Shown here piece after piece: positions 24,735-33,321 of a stretch of DNA of 50,147 nt. Within the stretch, counting starts at the first letter, position 1, and the number at the start of each line of letters is the position of its first letter. A program made the translations under genes and the position numbers. This DNA is from Hydrogenophaga sp. (GTDB taxonomy: Bacteria > Pseudomonadota > Gammaproteobacteria > Burkholderiales > Burkholderiaceae_C), in the NCBI GenBank assembly GCA_021154985.1, contig JAJNQE010000089.1, positions 1 to 50,147 of the forward strand. The letters are read 5' to 3'. The notes beneath the pieces were generated by a model. The model saw only the letters and a program-made list of their open reading frames with translations. It had not been told where the DNA came from and did no database searches.

Positions 24735-25288
24735 GCGGGTGCTCCGTTGAAGGGGGGCTGGCGCAGCAGCGAAGGAATGCAGGCGAGGTAGGCCAGTGCG
24801 GCCACCACAGAGCCCAGCACGATGAGGGCGCGGAAGGGCCAGGTGACCACGGTGAACACGCCTTGCACGCCAAAATACTCCTTGATCTTCATGGCCTCGG
24901 TGAGCTCTGGCCAGGCGATCCAGGCGAGCGCGAAGAAGAGGAAGGCGCCGACGACAACGTTGAACACTTCCAGCGCCTTGAAGGCGGCGGGGGAGCGTTT
25001 GCCGATGATGCGCAGCAGAAAGTCGCTGCGGGTCATGCGGCCGGAGCAGACGGCCGCGGCCAACTGCAGGAAGACGATGGAAGCCACCGAGCGGGCGGCG
25101 AATTCGGCCACGCCGGTGATGGGTGCGTCAAAGAAATTTCGGCCGAGCACGTCGGCCACGATCAGCAGCATCATGAGAAAAATCCACACCGTACCCACGG
25201 CAGCGAGCACGTTGGCCACGCCTTGCAGGGGGTTGGTGAGGCCGGCGACCGCAGGGGTTTCGCTGGCGAAGTCGGGTTCGTTGTGCAC
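24731..25288 (-). CDS. TRAP transporter small permease (DctQ)
   Basis: 185 residues with four membrane segments, including the family region MMLLIVADVLGRNFFDAPITG. It pairs with DctM in the membrane. The start is a GTG at 25288 with AGGTGA close upstream; no ATG fits before TM1. A stem-loop lies in the 78-bp gap to dctP, as is common where the binding protein is made in excess over the permease. Confidence 0.88.
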   Translation of the reverse strand: MHNEPDFASETPAVAGLTNPLQGVANVLAAVGTVWIFLMMLLIVADVLGRNFFDAPITGVAEFAARSVASIVFLQLAAAVCSGRMTRSDFLLRIIGKRSPAAFKALEVFNVVVGAFLFFALAWIAWPELTEAMKIKEYFGVQGVFTVVTWPFRALIVLGSVVAALAYLACIPSLLRQPPFNGAPA

Positions 25289-25316
25289 AGGTCACCTGTG
25301 AGGGCTTGAAGGAACA

Positions 25317-25347
25317 CCACCCGGCAACGCTCGGCGCCACCGGGTGG
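25317..25347 (-). promoter_or_regulatory. Stem-loop between dctP and dctQ
   Basis: 8-bp perfect arms (25317-25324 and 25340-25347). It lacks a T-tract, so it is more likely an mRNA-stabilising or attenuating hairpin within the TRAP operon than a full terminator. Confidence 0.45.
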
Positions 25348-25366
25348 ACAAGACGGCCGGGGCCGA

Positions 25367-26437
25367 TCAGCGGTTCTGCAGGTCCCAGTCGCGCAGCGGC
25401 TTCACGCCACGGGCGCGCAGTTCGTCAAAGTAGGCCTTGAGCACCTGCTTGCCGGCGTCGCCCGTGCCTTGCAGCCAGGGCGCCACGATGTTGGGCAGCC
25501 CGTTGACCCACTTGGCCTTTTCGGCAGCGGGCAGCTCGGTGATCTGCAGGCCGGCGGCCTTCATGGTGTCGAGCGCGGCGTTGGCGGTTTTGGTGACGTG
25601 TTTGCCGTGGGCGATCGACGTGGCCTTGCCGGCCTTGAGCATGGCCTCCTGCACTTCCTTGGGAAGGCCGTCGAACACCTTCTTGTTCACCGCCACGCTG
25701 CCGAAGTACATGGCGCCGATGTCGATGCGGGTGAGGTTCTTCGCCACCTCGTACACGCGTGCCGGGCCGATGCCGCTGGCAAACGACAGTGCGCCATCGG
25801 TCACGCCGGTCTGGATGTTGGTGTAGTAGGTGGTGAGCGCGCCGTCCACCGGCGTGGCACCGGTCTCGCGCATCCAGTTGGCCGAGGTGCCGGGCGCGTT
25901 GATGCGCTTGTTCTTCAGGCTGGCCATGTCCTTCACAGGGAAGGTGGCGTAGATGTCGTAGCTGTCGGTGATCAGCGAGGACAGCGGCACCATGTTCTGT
26001 GCCGTCCAGCTGTCGCGCAGCGCGGGCACGGTGGCGTTGAGCTTGTCGAAGATCTCGATGAGCTGTTCGTGGTTGGTGGTGGCAAACGGGGTGAAGTAGG
26101 TCACGTTCTGCAGCGGCATCGCGGAGTTCTCCCACACCGTGCCGACCATGCCCACGTCCACGATGCCGTCGCGCACGGCCGCGCGGGTGTCGGTGAACTT
26201 GTAGAGCGTGCCGCCGTAGTTCTCGCGCCAGCGCACTTCGTATTTCGCGCCGCCTTCTTTCAGCAAGCGGTCCACCTCGGGCTGGAACACTTCCTTCATG
26301 GCGAAGGCCCAGATGTTGGTGGTGGGGTGGCTGGAGCCGATGTTGACCGTGACGCGTTGCTGCGCCAGGGCCGAGCCGACGGTGAGTGTGGCGCCCATGG
26401 CGACCAGGGTGGCAAAGGCAATTTTCTTGAGCTTCAT
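25367..26437 (-). CDS. TRAP transporter substrate-binding protein (DctP)
   Basis: 356 residues with a Sec signal peptide (MKLKKIAFATLVAMGATLTV..SALAQ). Periplasmic DctP fold: VNIGSSHPTTNIWAFAMKE, the substrate-contact Arg region RINAPGTSANWMRETG, and FDGLPKEVQEAMLKAG. It belongs to the C4-dicarboxylate-type subfamily, but the real ligand is unknown. First gene of the TRAP operon, downstream of the TetR gene by 87 bp. Confidence 0.92.
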   Translation of the reverse strand: MKLKKIAFATLVAMGATLTVGSALAQQRVTVNIGSSHPTTNIWAFAMKEVFQPEVDRLLKEGGAKYEVRWRENYGGTLYKFTDTRAAVRDGIVDVGMVGTVWENSAMPLQNVTYFTPFATTNHEQLIEIFDKLNATVPALRDSWTAQNMVPLSSLITDSYDIYATFPVKDMASLKNKRINAPGTSANWMRETGATPVDGALTTYYTNIQTGVTDGALSFASGIGPARVYEVAKNLTRIDIGAMYFGSVAVNKKVFDGLPKEVQEAMLKAGKATSIAHGKHVTKTANAALDTMKAAGLQITELPAAEKAKWVNGLPNIVAPWLQGTGDAGKQVLKAYFDELRARGVKPLRDWDLQNR

Positions 26438-26524
26438 GTTGTCTCCTCGGTGGGTGTCAAGGCTGAGCGTTCAGCCGGGTGGGAAGGGTGCCGGTGCCCC
26501 CGCACCGGCTTCATCAAAAAGGGT

Positions 26525-27286
26525 TCAGCGGGCGGCCGTGCGTTTGCGCGTGCTCCCGGTGGTGTCGGCAAACAGGTCGCGGCTGGCGTTCAGGTAGGCG
26601 CGCACACGGTCGCGCACCAGCTGTTCGTCATAGCCTTCGTGGGCGCTTTCGCTGTAGACGTCCTGCGCGTAGATCCAGCGGCGCATGGTGATGTAGAAGA
26701 AGCCGCCGTGCAGGCCCATGAGCAGCTCCATCTCGCGCTCGCTCGGTTTGGCGCGACTGACCACGCCGCGATAACGGCGCGTCTCGCGGATCAGGCGCGG
26801 GAACAGACGCACGCGCAGCATGGCAAAGAAGCGGTCGGTGATGGTGTGGTCGGTCAGGCCCGAGAACACCAGGATGCGCACGAACTCCTGCGAGAGCGTG
26901 ATCGTCACGTACTCCCAGTAGAAGGCGGTGAGCTTGTCTTCCACCGGGGTGTCGGGGTTGTCGAGCAGGGCGTCCCACTCGGCGCGCCAGCGGCCTTCGA
27001 ACACCTCCAGGTACACGCGGTCCACCAGCGCCTGCTTGGTGGGGAAGTAGTGGTAGAGCAGGGCGTGGGTCACGCCGATGCTCTTGGCCAGGTCGCGCAG
27101 CTGGCCGTTGAAACCGTGCACCGAGAAGAACTGGATCGCACCGTCCACGATCTGGCGCTCGCGTTCGACCACCCCCATGCGACGGCGTGCGGGTGCCTCC
27201 GGCGCTGTTTCGTCGGCTTCGATCACCGTGTCAGGGTTTGTCTGGATGCGCACGCTATTTACCGATCGGTCAATGATTCGTACCAT
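26525..27286 (-). CDS. TetR-family transcriptional regulator
   Basis: The 253-residue frame from the ATG at 27286 is used. The DNA-binding domain is VVERERQIVDGAIQFF through GVTHALLYHYFPTKQALVD, followed by a ligand domain of about 150 residues. The start is uncertain. The ATG at 27286 would place a palindromic operator (27258-27270) inside the coding region, whereas a GTG at 27253 or the ATG at 27178 (MGVVERERQ, a typical TetR beginning) avoids that. No good Shine-Dalgarno decides. It is divergent from the coxG-like gene and upstream of the TRAP operon, so it probably represses both; this is inference. Confidence 0.87.
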   Translation of the reverse strand: MVRIIDRSVNSVRIQTNPDTVIEADETAPEAPARRRMGVVERERQIVDGAIQFFSVHGFNGQLRDLAKSIGVTHALLYHYFPTKQALVDRVYLEVFEGRWRAEWDALLDNPDTPVEDKLTAFYWEYVTITLSQEFVRILVFSGLTDHTITDRFFAMLRVRLFPRLIRETRRYRGVVSRAKPSEREMELLMGLHGGFFYITMRRWIYAQDVYSESAHEGYDEQLVRDRVRAYLNASRDLFADTTGSTRKRTAAR

Positions 27287-27304
27287 TGTTAACCGACTGG
27301 TAAA
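27258..27304. promoter_or_regulatory. Paired inverted TetR operators
   Basis: TTTACCGATCGGT (27258-27270) and, inverted, ACCGACTGGTAAA (27292-27304), with CAATG/CATTG (27271-27275 and 27284-27288) between them. The cores ACCGATCGGT and ACCGACTGGT are themselves palindromic. Placement between the divergent TetR and coxG-like genes suggests co-repression. Confidence 0.65.
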
Positions 27305-27338
27305 CAAAAACACCCGTGAAAACCCGAGGATTCAAGGC

Positions 27339-27992
27339 ATGGAATTGAGTGGAGACATCCTGATCGGCGCACCGCGCGAGAAGGTCTGGGCCGGACTGAA
27401 CGACCCCGAGATCCTGACGCGCTGCATCCCCGGCTGCGAAGCCATGGAGGTCACCAGCCCGACCGAGCGCACCGCCCGCGTGGCCGTGAAAGTGGGCCCG
27501 GTGCGTGCCCGCTTCGTGGGCCATGTGCGCATGGAAGACATCCGCCCCAACGAAGGCTGCGTGTTGCGCTTTCAGGGCTCGGGCGGCGCGGCCGGCATGG
27601 CCAAGGGCCACTCCAACGTGGAGCTCACCGACGAGGCCGGCGGCACGCGTCTTCGCTACACGGCCCAGGCGGCCATCGGCGGCAAGCTGGGCCAGGTGGG
27701 CGGTCGCATGATCGACGCCGCGTCCAAGCAGATGGCTGACCAGTTCTTCACCGCGTTCAACGAACAGATGGCGGGTGCGCCGGTGGCGGAGACGGCTGAA
27801 TCGGCTCCCGCCGAGACCGCCGCCACCACCACGGACACTCCTGCCGCTGCACCCCAGCCCACCTTCGTGCCGCGCACCGTGCACGCGCCCCAGCCGGCCG
27901 CCAGCGGTGAAGGCGTGCGCGTGTTGTGGTTTGTGCTCGGCGCCCTGTCCACCGGCTTCGGCGTGTGGATCGCATCGTTGTTGACTTCTTGA
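27339..27992 (+). CDS. CoxG-like SRPBCC protein, C-terminal membrane anchor
   Basis: 217 residues; ATG 27339 with GAGGA 8 bases upstream. Residues 1-150 are a CoxG/SRPBCC fold (MELSGDILIGAPREKVWAGL, then IPGCEAME and VGPVRARFVGHV). An Ala/Pro/Thr linker (about 150-190) and a single terminal hydrophobic helix (VLWFVLGALSTGFGVWIASL) follow. In the CO dehydrogenase system CoxG anchors the enzyme at the inner membrane. Here it heads a coxG-M-S-L-like operon and probably does the same for a different molybdenum hydroxylase. Confidence 0.88.
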   Translation: MELSGDILIGAPREKVWAGLNDPEILTRCIPGCEAMEVTSPTERTARVAVKVGPVRARFVGHVRMEDIRPNEGCVLRFQGSGGAAGMAKGHSNVELTDEAGGTRLRYTAQAAIGGKLGQVGGRMIDAASKQMADQFFTAFNEQMAGAPVAETAESAPAETAATTTDTPAAAPQPTFVPRTVHAPQPAASGEGVRVLWFVLGALSTGFGVWIASLLTS

Positions 27993-28002
27993 GGACCGCC
28001 CC

Positions 28003-28866
28003 ATGAAAGCCGCCGCCTTCGACTACGTCAAACCCGCCGCCATCGACCAGGTGATCGCGCTGCTGCAACAGCACGGCGACGACGCCCGCCTGCTCGCCGG
28101 TGGCCAGACGCTCATGGCCACCCTGAACATGCGCCTGTCAGAGCCGCAACTGGTGATCGACATCACCGGCATCGAATCCCTGCGCGGCATCAGCGTGCAG
28201 GGCAAAGTGCTTCGTATCGGCGCTCTGGCCACGCACACCGACATCGAGTTCAGCCCGCTGGTGGCGCGCCATGCGCCGCTGCTCAAGGCGGCCGCGCCGC
28301 ACATTGCGCATCGCGCCATCCGCAACAGCGGCACCTTTGGTGGCTCCATCGCCTACGCCGACCCGGCCGCCGAGTGGCCCACCTGCCTGCTGGCGCTGGG
28401 CGGCACGGTGGTGGCTCGTGGCCCCAAGGGCGAGCGCCGCATCGCGGCCGACGATTTCTTCACCGGCCTCTACAGCACAGCGCTGCAGCCCGACGAACTG
28501 CTGGCCGCCTGCGAGATCCCGCTGGCCGGCGCCGAGCACTGGTTCGGCTTCAGCGAACTCGCGCGCCGCCACGGCGACTACGCCATCGTCGGCATGGCCG
28601 CCACCGCGCGGCGCGAAGGCGCGGCCTTGCACGGCCTGCGCATCGTGCTGCTGGGCGTGGACGCCACCCCCCTGCGCGCCCGCCAGACCGAAGCGCTGCT
28701 GGAGGGCCGCACGCTGGACCTGGCCACCGTGACCCAGGCCGTGGCCAGCCTGCGCAGCGAAATCGATCCGCTGCCCGACCTGACCAACACCCCCGACACC
28801 AAGCGCCACCTGGCTGGCGTGCTGCTGCAGCGCATGTTGCCTGTGGCCGCCACCGCCCGCGCCTGA
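28003..28866 (+). CDS. Molybdenum hydroxylase FAD-binding medium subunit (CoxM-like)
   Basis: 287 residues. The FAD-binding subunit of a xanthine dehydrogenase-family enzyme passes electrons from the Fe-S subunit to an acceptor. The motifs LLAGGQTLMATLNMRL (FAD pyrophosphate loop) and RNSGTFGGSIAYADPAAEWP (the TxGGx4A signature) are present, and a CO-dehydrogenase-type C-terminal domain follows. It starts 10 bp after the coxG-like gene and ends 17 bp before the Fe-S subunit. Confidence 0.92.
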   Translation: MKAAAFDYVKPAAIDQVIALLQQHGDDARLLAGGQTLMATLNMRLSEPQLVIDITGIESLRGISVQGKVLRIGALATHTDIEFSPLVARHAPLLKAAAPHIAHRAIRNSGTFGGSIAYADPAAEWPTCLLALGGTVVARGPKGERRIAADDFFTGLYSTALQPDELLAACEIPLAGAEHWFGFSELARRHGDYAIVGMAATARREGAALHGLRIVLLGVDATPLRARQTEALLEGRTLDLATVTQAVASLRSEIDPLPDLTNTPDTKRHLAGVLLQRMLPVAATARA

Positions 28867-28883
28867 GCCTTCAAGGAATCCCC

Positions 28884-29369
28884 ATGGCAGACCTGTATCC
28901 CATCAAAGTCACCGTCAACGGCAAGCCGCACCAGTGCAGCGTGCAACCGCGCACCCACCTCGTGGATTTTTTGCGCGACGACCTCGGCCTCAAGGGCAGC
29001 CACCTGGGCTGCGAACACGGCGTGTGCGGTGCCTGCACCGTCGAACTCAATGGCCAGATCGTGCGCGGCTGCCTCACCCTGGCCGTGCAGGCCGACGGCG
29101 GGCGCGTGCAGACCATCGAAGGTCTGAGCGAGACCGGCGTCATCCGCGATCTGCAAGAGGCCTTTGTGCGGCGCAATGCGCTGCAGTGCGGCTTCTGCAC
29201 CTCGGGCATGTTGATGGCGGCCAAGGAGCTGGTGGAGCAGATGCCTCACGCCAACCGCGCCGAGGTGCGCGAGTGGATCTCGGGCAACTACTGCCGCTGC
29301 ACCGGGTACCACGCCATCGTGGACGCGATCTGCGACGTGCTGCAACAACGCAAGGAGGCCACGGCATGA
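28884..29369 (+). CDS. Molybdenum hydroxylase 2Fe-2S small subunit (CoxS-like)
   Basis: 161 residues. The plant-ferredoxin-type 2Fe-2S cluster ligands are Cys43, Cys48, Cys51 and Cys63 (LGCEHGVCGACTVELNG), and the second cluster in the helical domain uses Cys102, Cys105, Cys137 and Cys139 (QCGFCTSGM, NYCRCTGYH). All eight cysteines are present. The ATG at 28884 gives the usual start. The stop overlaps the start of the large subunit (ATGA at 29366), so the two are translationally coupled. Confidence 0.94.
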   Translation: MADLYPIKVTVNGKPHQCSVQPRTHLVDFLRDDLGLKGSHLGCEHGVCGACTVELNGQIVRGCLTLAVQADGGRVQTIEGLSETGVIRDLQEAFVRRNALQCGFCTSGMLMAAKELVEQMPHANRAEVREWISGNYCRCTGYHAIVDAICDVLQQRKEATA

Positions 29370-31783
29370 AGCGCGACACCGTCAACCTGGAGCCGGGCGT
29401 GGACCTCAGCCGCCCACTCACCCCGGTCAACGATGACCAGCGCTACATCGGCGCTTCGGTGCCGCGCGGCGGCATCGAGCGCCTGACCCAGGGCCTGGGC
29501 CAGTACCTCGACGACATCGAGCTGCCGCGCATGGCCCACGTGGTCTATTGGCGCAGCCCGGTGGCGCACATGCGCATCAAGGCGGTCAACGCCGAGTTCG
29601 CGCGCGCCATGCCCGGCGTGCTGCTGGTGGCCGACGGACAAGACATCGCCAAGGTGTGCAAGCCCTGGGTCGCCACGCTGGGCCATTTGGCGGGTATGAA
29701 GTCGGCGCCGCAATACGCGCTCGCGCTGGACCGCGCCTGCTGGCAGGGCGAGCCGGTGGTGGCCGTGGTGGCCGAAACGCGTGCCCAGGCCGAGGACGCG
29801 CTGGCCTATGTGGAGGTGGACTGGGAAGAGCTGCCCGCCGCCACCGACATGGCCACCGCGCTCGACCCGGCCACGCCACTCATCCACCCCGAGCTGGGTG
29901 ACAACCTGTGCTTCACCCGCACGCTGGATGTGGGCCAGGTTGACGAGACCTTTGCCAAGGCCGACGTGGTGGCCGCGATCGATTTTGAGTTTGGCCGCCA
30001 CACCGGCGTGACGCTGGAGCCGCGCGCGCAGATCGCGCACTGGAGCCCGGCCGAGCAGCGCCTCACGGTGTACCACTCGTGCCAGGCGCCGCACATGATG
30101 CAAGACCTGTACGGCCGCCAGTTCGGCCTGCCGGCCAGCGCCATCCGCGTGACCTGCAAGGACGTGGGTGGCTCCTTCGGCATCAAGGTGCACGCGTACC
30201 CCGACGACTTCGCCACCGTGGCGCTCTCGATCATGCTGGGGCGCCCGGTGAAGTTCGTGGCCGACCGGCTGGAGAGCTTCACCAGCGACATCCACGCCCG
30301 GCACCACGCCATCCAGGCGCGTATTGCGGTGAACCGCGACGGCGAGATTCTTGGCTTCGACATGGAAGACCTCACCGGCATCGGCCCGTATTCCATGTTC
30401 CCGCGCACCAGCGCGATCGAAGGCAACCAGGTGGTCAACCTCGTGGGTGGCCCCTACAAGCACCAGCACTACCGCGCCAAGCTCAACGTGGTGTTCCAGA
30501 ACAAGACGCCGACCTGCCAGTACCGCGGCGTGGGCCACCCCATTGCCTGCGCCGTGACCGAAGCGCTGGTGGACCTGGCGGCGCAGAAGATCGGCATGGA
30601 CCCGCTGAAGATCCGCGAGCTCAACGTGATCCCCGACGACGCCTACCCCACGGCCGGCATCTCGGGCATCAAGCTGGAAATCCTCTCGCACCAGGCCAGC
30701 CTGAAGAAGCTGCGCGAGCTGATGAACTACGACGCGCTGCGCGCCGAGCAGGCCGCGCTGCGCAAGCAGGGCATTCACCGCGGCATCGGCTTTGCCACGG
30801 TGATCGAACTCACCAACCCCAGCGCCGCGTTCTACGGCGTGGGCGGTGCGCGCATCGCCTCGCAAGACGGCGCCACCGTGCGGCTGGACCCCGAAGGCCA
30901 CATCACCGTGCTCATCGGCGTGGGCGAGCAGGGCCAGGGCACCGAGGGCATCTACCAGCAGATCGCGGCCGACGCGGTGGGCGTGGACATTGCCAAGGTG
31001 CGCGTGGTCACCGGTGACACCGACGCCACGCCGTATGGCGGTGGCACCTGGGCCTCGCGCGGTGCGGGCATTGGCGGCGAAGCCGTGCTGCTGGCCGGCC
31101 AGGCCTTGCGGGAAAACATCGTGAAAGTGGCGGCCATCATCCTCAAACGCGAAGGCAACACCCTCGCCGTGCGGCGCGACCGCATCGTGGACGCCACCAC
31201 CGGCGAAGAACTGCTGCCACTGGCCGAGCTCGGCCGCATCGCCTACTTCCGTTCCGACACACTCCCCGCCGAGTTCACGCCCGAGCTCATGGTCACGCGG
31301 CACTACGCGCAGCGCGACTTTCCGTTCATCTTCACCAACGGCGTGCAGGCGTCCTACGTGGAGGTCGACACCGACACCGGCTTCGTGAAGATGCTCAAGC
31401 ACTGGGCGGTGGAAGACTGCGGCCGCGTGCTCAACCCGATGCTGGTGGACGAGCAGATGCGCGGTGCCATCGTGCAGGGCATTGGTGGTGCGCTGCTGGA
31501 AGAGTGCCTGTACGACGACAGCGGGCTCATGGTCAACGCCAGCATGGCCGACTATTTGGTCCCCATGTCGGCCGAGATGCCGGACATTGAAGTGGCGCAC
31601 ATACAGACGCCCACCGCCACCTCGAAGCTGGGTGCCAAGGGCGCGGGCGAGGCCGGCACGGCGGGCGCCCCGGCGGCGGTGATGAACGCCATCAACGACG
31701 CGCTGGCGCCGTTCGATGCCCATGTGTTCTCACAGCCCATCACGCCACAGAAGGTGTTGCGCGCGCTGGGCAAGGTGAACTGA
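29366..31783 (+). CDS. Molybdenum hydroxylase large subunit (CoxL-like, not a form I CO dehydrogenase)
   Basis: 805-residue molybdopterin-binding catalytic subunit. The start ATG 29366 has CAAGGAGG upstream. Family landmarks are YLDDIELP, the MCD-cofactor region GGSFGIKVH, GVGEQGQGTEGIYQQIA, and the active-site base Glu762 in GAKGAGEAG. At the active-site loop, where form I CO dehydrogenases have AYxCSFR, this protein has QYRGVGH (385-391), so the selenium/copper-ligand Cys is missing. It therefore hydroxylates another substrate, perhaps an N-heterocycle. CoxL-like labels should not be read as CO oxidation. Confidence 0.93.
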   Translation: MKRDTVNLEPGVDLSRPLTPVNDDQRYIGASVPRGGIERLTQGLGQYLDDIELPRMAHVVYWRSPVAHMRIKAVNAEFARAMPGVLLVADGQDIAKVCKPWVATLGHLAGMKSAPQYALALDRACWQGEPVVAVVAETRAQAEDALAYVEVDWEELPAATDMATALDPATPLIHPELGDNLCFTRTLDVGQVDETFAKADVVAAIDFEFGRHTGVTLEPRAQIAHWSPAEQRLTVYHSCQAPHMMQDLYGRQFGLPASAIRVTCKDVGGSFGIKVHAYPDDFATVALSIMLGRPVKFVADRLESFTSDIHARHHAIQARIAVNRDGEILGFDMEDLTGIGPYSMFPRTSAIEGNQVVNLVGGPYKHQHYRAKLNVVFQNKTPTCQYRGVGHPIACAVTEALVDLAAQKIGMDPLKIRELNVIPDDAYPTAGISGIKLEILSHQASLKKLRELMNYDALRAEQAALRKQGIHRGIGFATVIELTNPSAAFYGVGGARIASQDGATVRLDPEGHITVLIGVGEQGQGTEGIYQQIAADAVGVDIAKVRVVTGDTDATPYGGGTWASRGAGIGGEAVLLAGQALRENIVKVAAIILKREGNTLAVRRDRIVDATTGEELLPLAELGRIAYFRSDTLPAEFTPELMVTRHYAQRDFPFIFTNGVQASYVEVDTDTGFVKMLKHWAVEDCGRVLNPMLVDEQMRGAIVQGIGGALLEECLYDDSGLMVNASMADYLVPMSAEMPDIEVAHIQTPTATSKLGAKGAGEAGTAGAPAAVMNAINDALAPFDAHVFSQPITPQKVLRALGKVN

Positions 31784-31828
31784 AGCGGCGCTGGTGTGCG
31801 GCGCCGTGCTCGCCGTAAACTGGTGGCC

Positions 31829-32344
31829 ATGATCCCCCTGGCCCAACGCCTCACCATCGAACCCCTCACCGCCGAGGCCTTCCGCCCGTTTGGCGAGGTG
31901 ATCGAGGCCGGCGGCTCGGCGCGCCACTTCACCATCAACCAAGGCTTCGCCGAGCGCTACCACGACCTCGTCCACATCGACACGGCGGGCGAGGGCGGCC
32001 ACACCGTGGTGAGCATCTTCAAGGCGCTGCCACGCACTTTCCCCATGGCCATCACCACCATGGAGCGCCACCCCCTGGGCAGCCAGGCTTTCGTGGCGCT
32101 GGCGCCCATGCCGTTTCTGGTGGTGGTGGCACCACCCGGCGCAGCGCCCTCGCCGCAAGACCTGCGGTGCTTTTTGGCGCAACCGGGGCAAGGCGTCAAC
32201 TACGCCTGCGGCACCTGGCACCACCCCCTGATCGCGCTGGACAAGCCCTGCGACTTCCTGGTGATCGACCGGGGCGGGCCGGCGGAGCAGGGGAACTGTG
32301 ACGAGGTGGCGTTGGACGAGGGCGCGCTCTGGGTGGTGCGGTGA
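31829..32344 (+). CDS. allA: Ureidoglycolate lyase
   Basis: 171-residue cupin-like enzyme that splits ureidoglycolate into glyoxylate and urea at the end of allantoin (purine) breakdown. Family features: IEPLTAEAFRPFGEVIE, TMERHPLGSQAFV, and the C-terminal GTWHHPLIALDKPCDFLVID. The ATG at 31829 is chosen because the family starts at I/L-P-L; upstream codons are Arg-rich and unlike it. It lies 45 bp after the hydroxylase large subunit on the same strand, which suggests the cluster feeds a ureide-yielding pathway. Confidence 0.88.
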   Translation: MIPLAQRLTIEPLTAEAFRPFGEVIEAGGSARHFTINQGFAERYHDLVHIDTAGEGGHTVVSIFKALPRTFPMAITTMERHPLGSQAFVALAPMPFLVVVAPPGAAPSPQDLRCFLAQPGQGVNYACGTWHHPLIALDKPCDFLVIDRGGPAEQGNCDEVALDEGALWVVR

Positions 32345-32390
32345 GGGGGTGGCTTCAGACTGGGTGCCGTAGGCTGGGTCAACTTCCCGA

Positions 32391-32496
32391 GCATGGGACC
32401 TGCACCACTTTGCAGCCATTCAGGCGTTGGCTATTGCAGGCAAGAGCTGCCAGATGTTGTAGCCACGACCAGACTGCTGCAATCAGCCAAGAACGG
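32391..32496 (+). repeat. Left arm of a 106-bp diverged inverted repeat
   Basis: Aligns without gaps to the reverse complement of 33216-33321. By eye the outer 41 bp match at 33 positions, the inner 30 bp at 24, and the middle 35 bp hardly at all. It lies between allA and the DinB gene. Confidence 0.65.
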
Positions 32497-32516
32497 CTAC
32501 ACGAGGGGTTTCAAGA

Positions 32517-33026
32517 ATGCATGCTGACGTTGACGCTCTTCAAAAACTGATGGGCTATTCCGCTTGGGCGAACGACGTTCTGTACCAAGCGATTGCTGCT
32601 GCCGATGAGCGCGTCCTCTCTCATCCGAGGCCGGGGCGGCCCGGCGGCGCAATCGGCGTGCTGGGGCACATCTATGTGGTCGGCATGATCTGGAAGGGTC
32701 ATTTGATCAGCAAGCCGCACGGCTTCAGTGCGAGAACACTGGACACACTGCCGACGCTCGTGGAACTCAGGGCCCGGCAGTCGGAGCTGGATCATTGGTA
32801 CGTCGAGTTTGCTTCAAATCTGACGATGAATGAACGGAAAGCACCCATCGACTTCAGCTTTGTTGATGGGGGCAAAGGCAGCATGACCGCCGAAGAAATG
32901 CTGCTGCACGTCGCCAACCATGGCACGTATCACCGTGGGTACGTGGCCGACATGCTCTACGACTCAGGGCTGAAGCCTCCCACCATGGATCTCCCGGTTT
33001 TCATCCGGGACGTGTTGTCCGGCTGA
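32517..33026 (+). CDS. DinB/YfiT-family metalloprotein
   Basis: 169 residues forming a four-helix bundle of the DinB superfamily, which includes thiol transferases and other metal-dependent enzymes of mostly unknown role. The putative metal triad is His51 (LGHIYVVGMIWKGHL), His135 and His139 (HVANHGTYHRGYVADML). The ATG at 32517 follows GAGGGG. The name refers to a damage-inducible Bacillus gene and does not imply the DinB polymerase. The gene is enclosed by an inverted repeat, which may mean it arrived as a unit. Confidence 0.85.
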   Translation: MHADVDALQKLMGYSAWANDVLYQAIAAADERVLSHPRPGRPGGAIGVLGHIYVVGMIWKGHLISKPHGFSARTLDTLPTLVELRARQSELDHWYVEFASNLTMNERKAPIDFSFVDGGKGSMTAEEMLLHVANHGTYHRGYVADMLYDSGLKPPTMDLPVFIRDVLSG

Positions 33027-33169
33027 CCCATCCGGGCCCTGGGCGGTGAGCCGAGTCGGGGCTGATGGACGAACAGCATGTAAGAGATGACGGCGCAAGC
33101 CAACGCCACGGCAGCCCAGTACGCTCGACGTTGGGCCTTCGACAACGCGTCGTATTTCTCTTTGCTCAT
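32957..33169 (-). CDS. Possible small membrane protein overlapping the DinB 3' end
   Basis: 70 residues from the ATG at 33169 (MSKEKYDALSKAQRRAYW), with one hydrophobic segment (AAVALACAVISYMLFV). It has a sensible charged-then-hydrophobic layout, but the last 70 bases overlap the DinB gene antiparallel and no ribosome site is clear. No homologue is recognised. Listed as a weak candidate. Confidence 0.35.
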   Translation of the reverse strand: MSKEKYDALSKAQRRAYWAAVALACAVISYMLFVHQPRLGSPPRARMGQPDNTSRMKTGRSMVGGFSPES

Positions 33170-33215
33170 GCTTGGCACTGGCATTGGTGCTCCTGATGGT
33201 TTGAGACTGGGAAGA

Positions 33216-33321
33216 CCGCTTCTGGCCGATTGCGGCAGTCTGGCCATGGCGCCACCGCCTGAAAGCCGCAGACGTTCGTGGCCAACGATTGAATGGCTGC
33301 GATGTGGAGCAGGTCGCACGT
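33216..33321 (-). repeat. Right arm of the 106-bp diverged inverted repeat
   Basis: Reverse-complement partner of 32391-32496; the two enclose the DinB gene and the small antisense frame. Nothing else was recognised between 33170 and the next gene at 33465. Confidence 0.65.

Noticed and set aside
29288..31723. Long open frame opposite the molybdenum hydroxylase large subunit
   Set aside because: Antisense artefact of GC-rich codon use; the sense product has complete family motifs.
27339..31783. Aerobic CO dehydrogenase operon
   Set aside because: The active-site AYxCSFR loop is missing from the large subunit.
32391..33321. Integron cassette with attC sites
   Set aside because: The repeats are inverted around the gene, there is no integron integrase nearby, and the short attC core boxes were not found.
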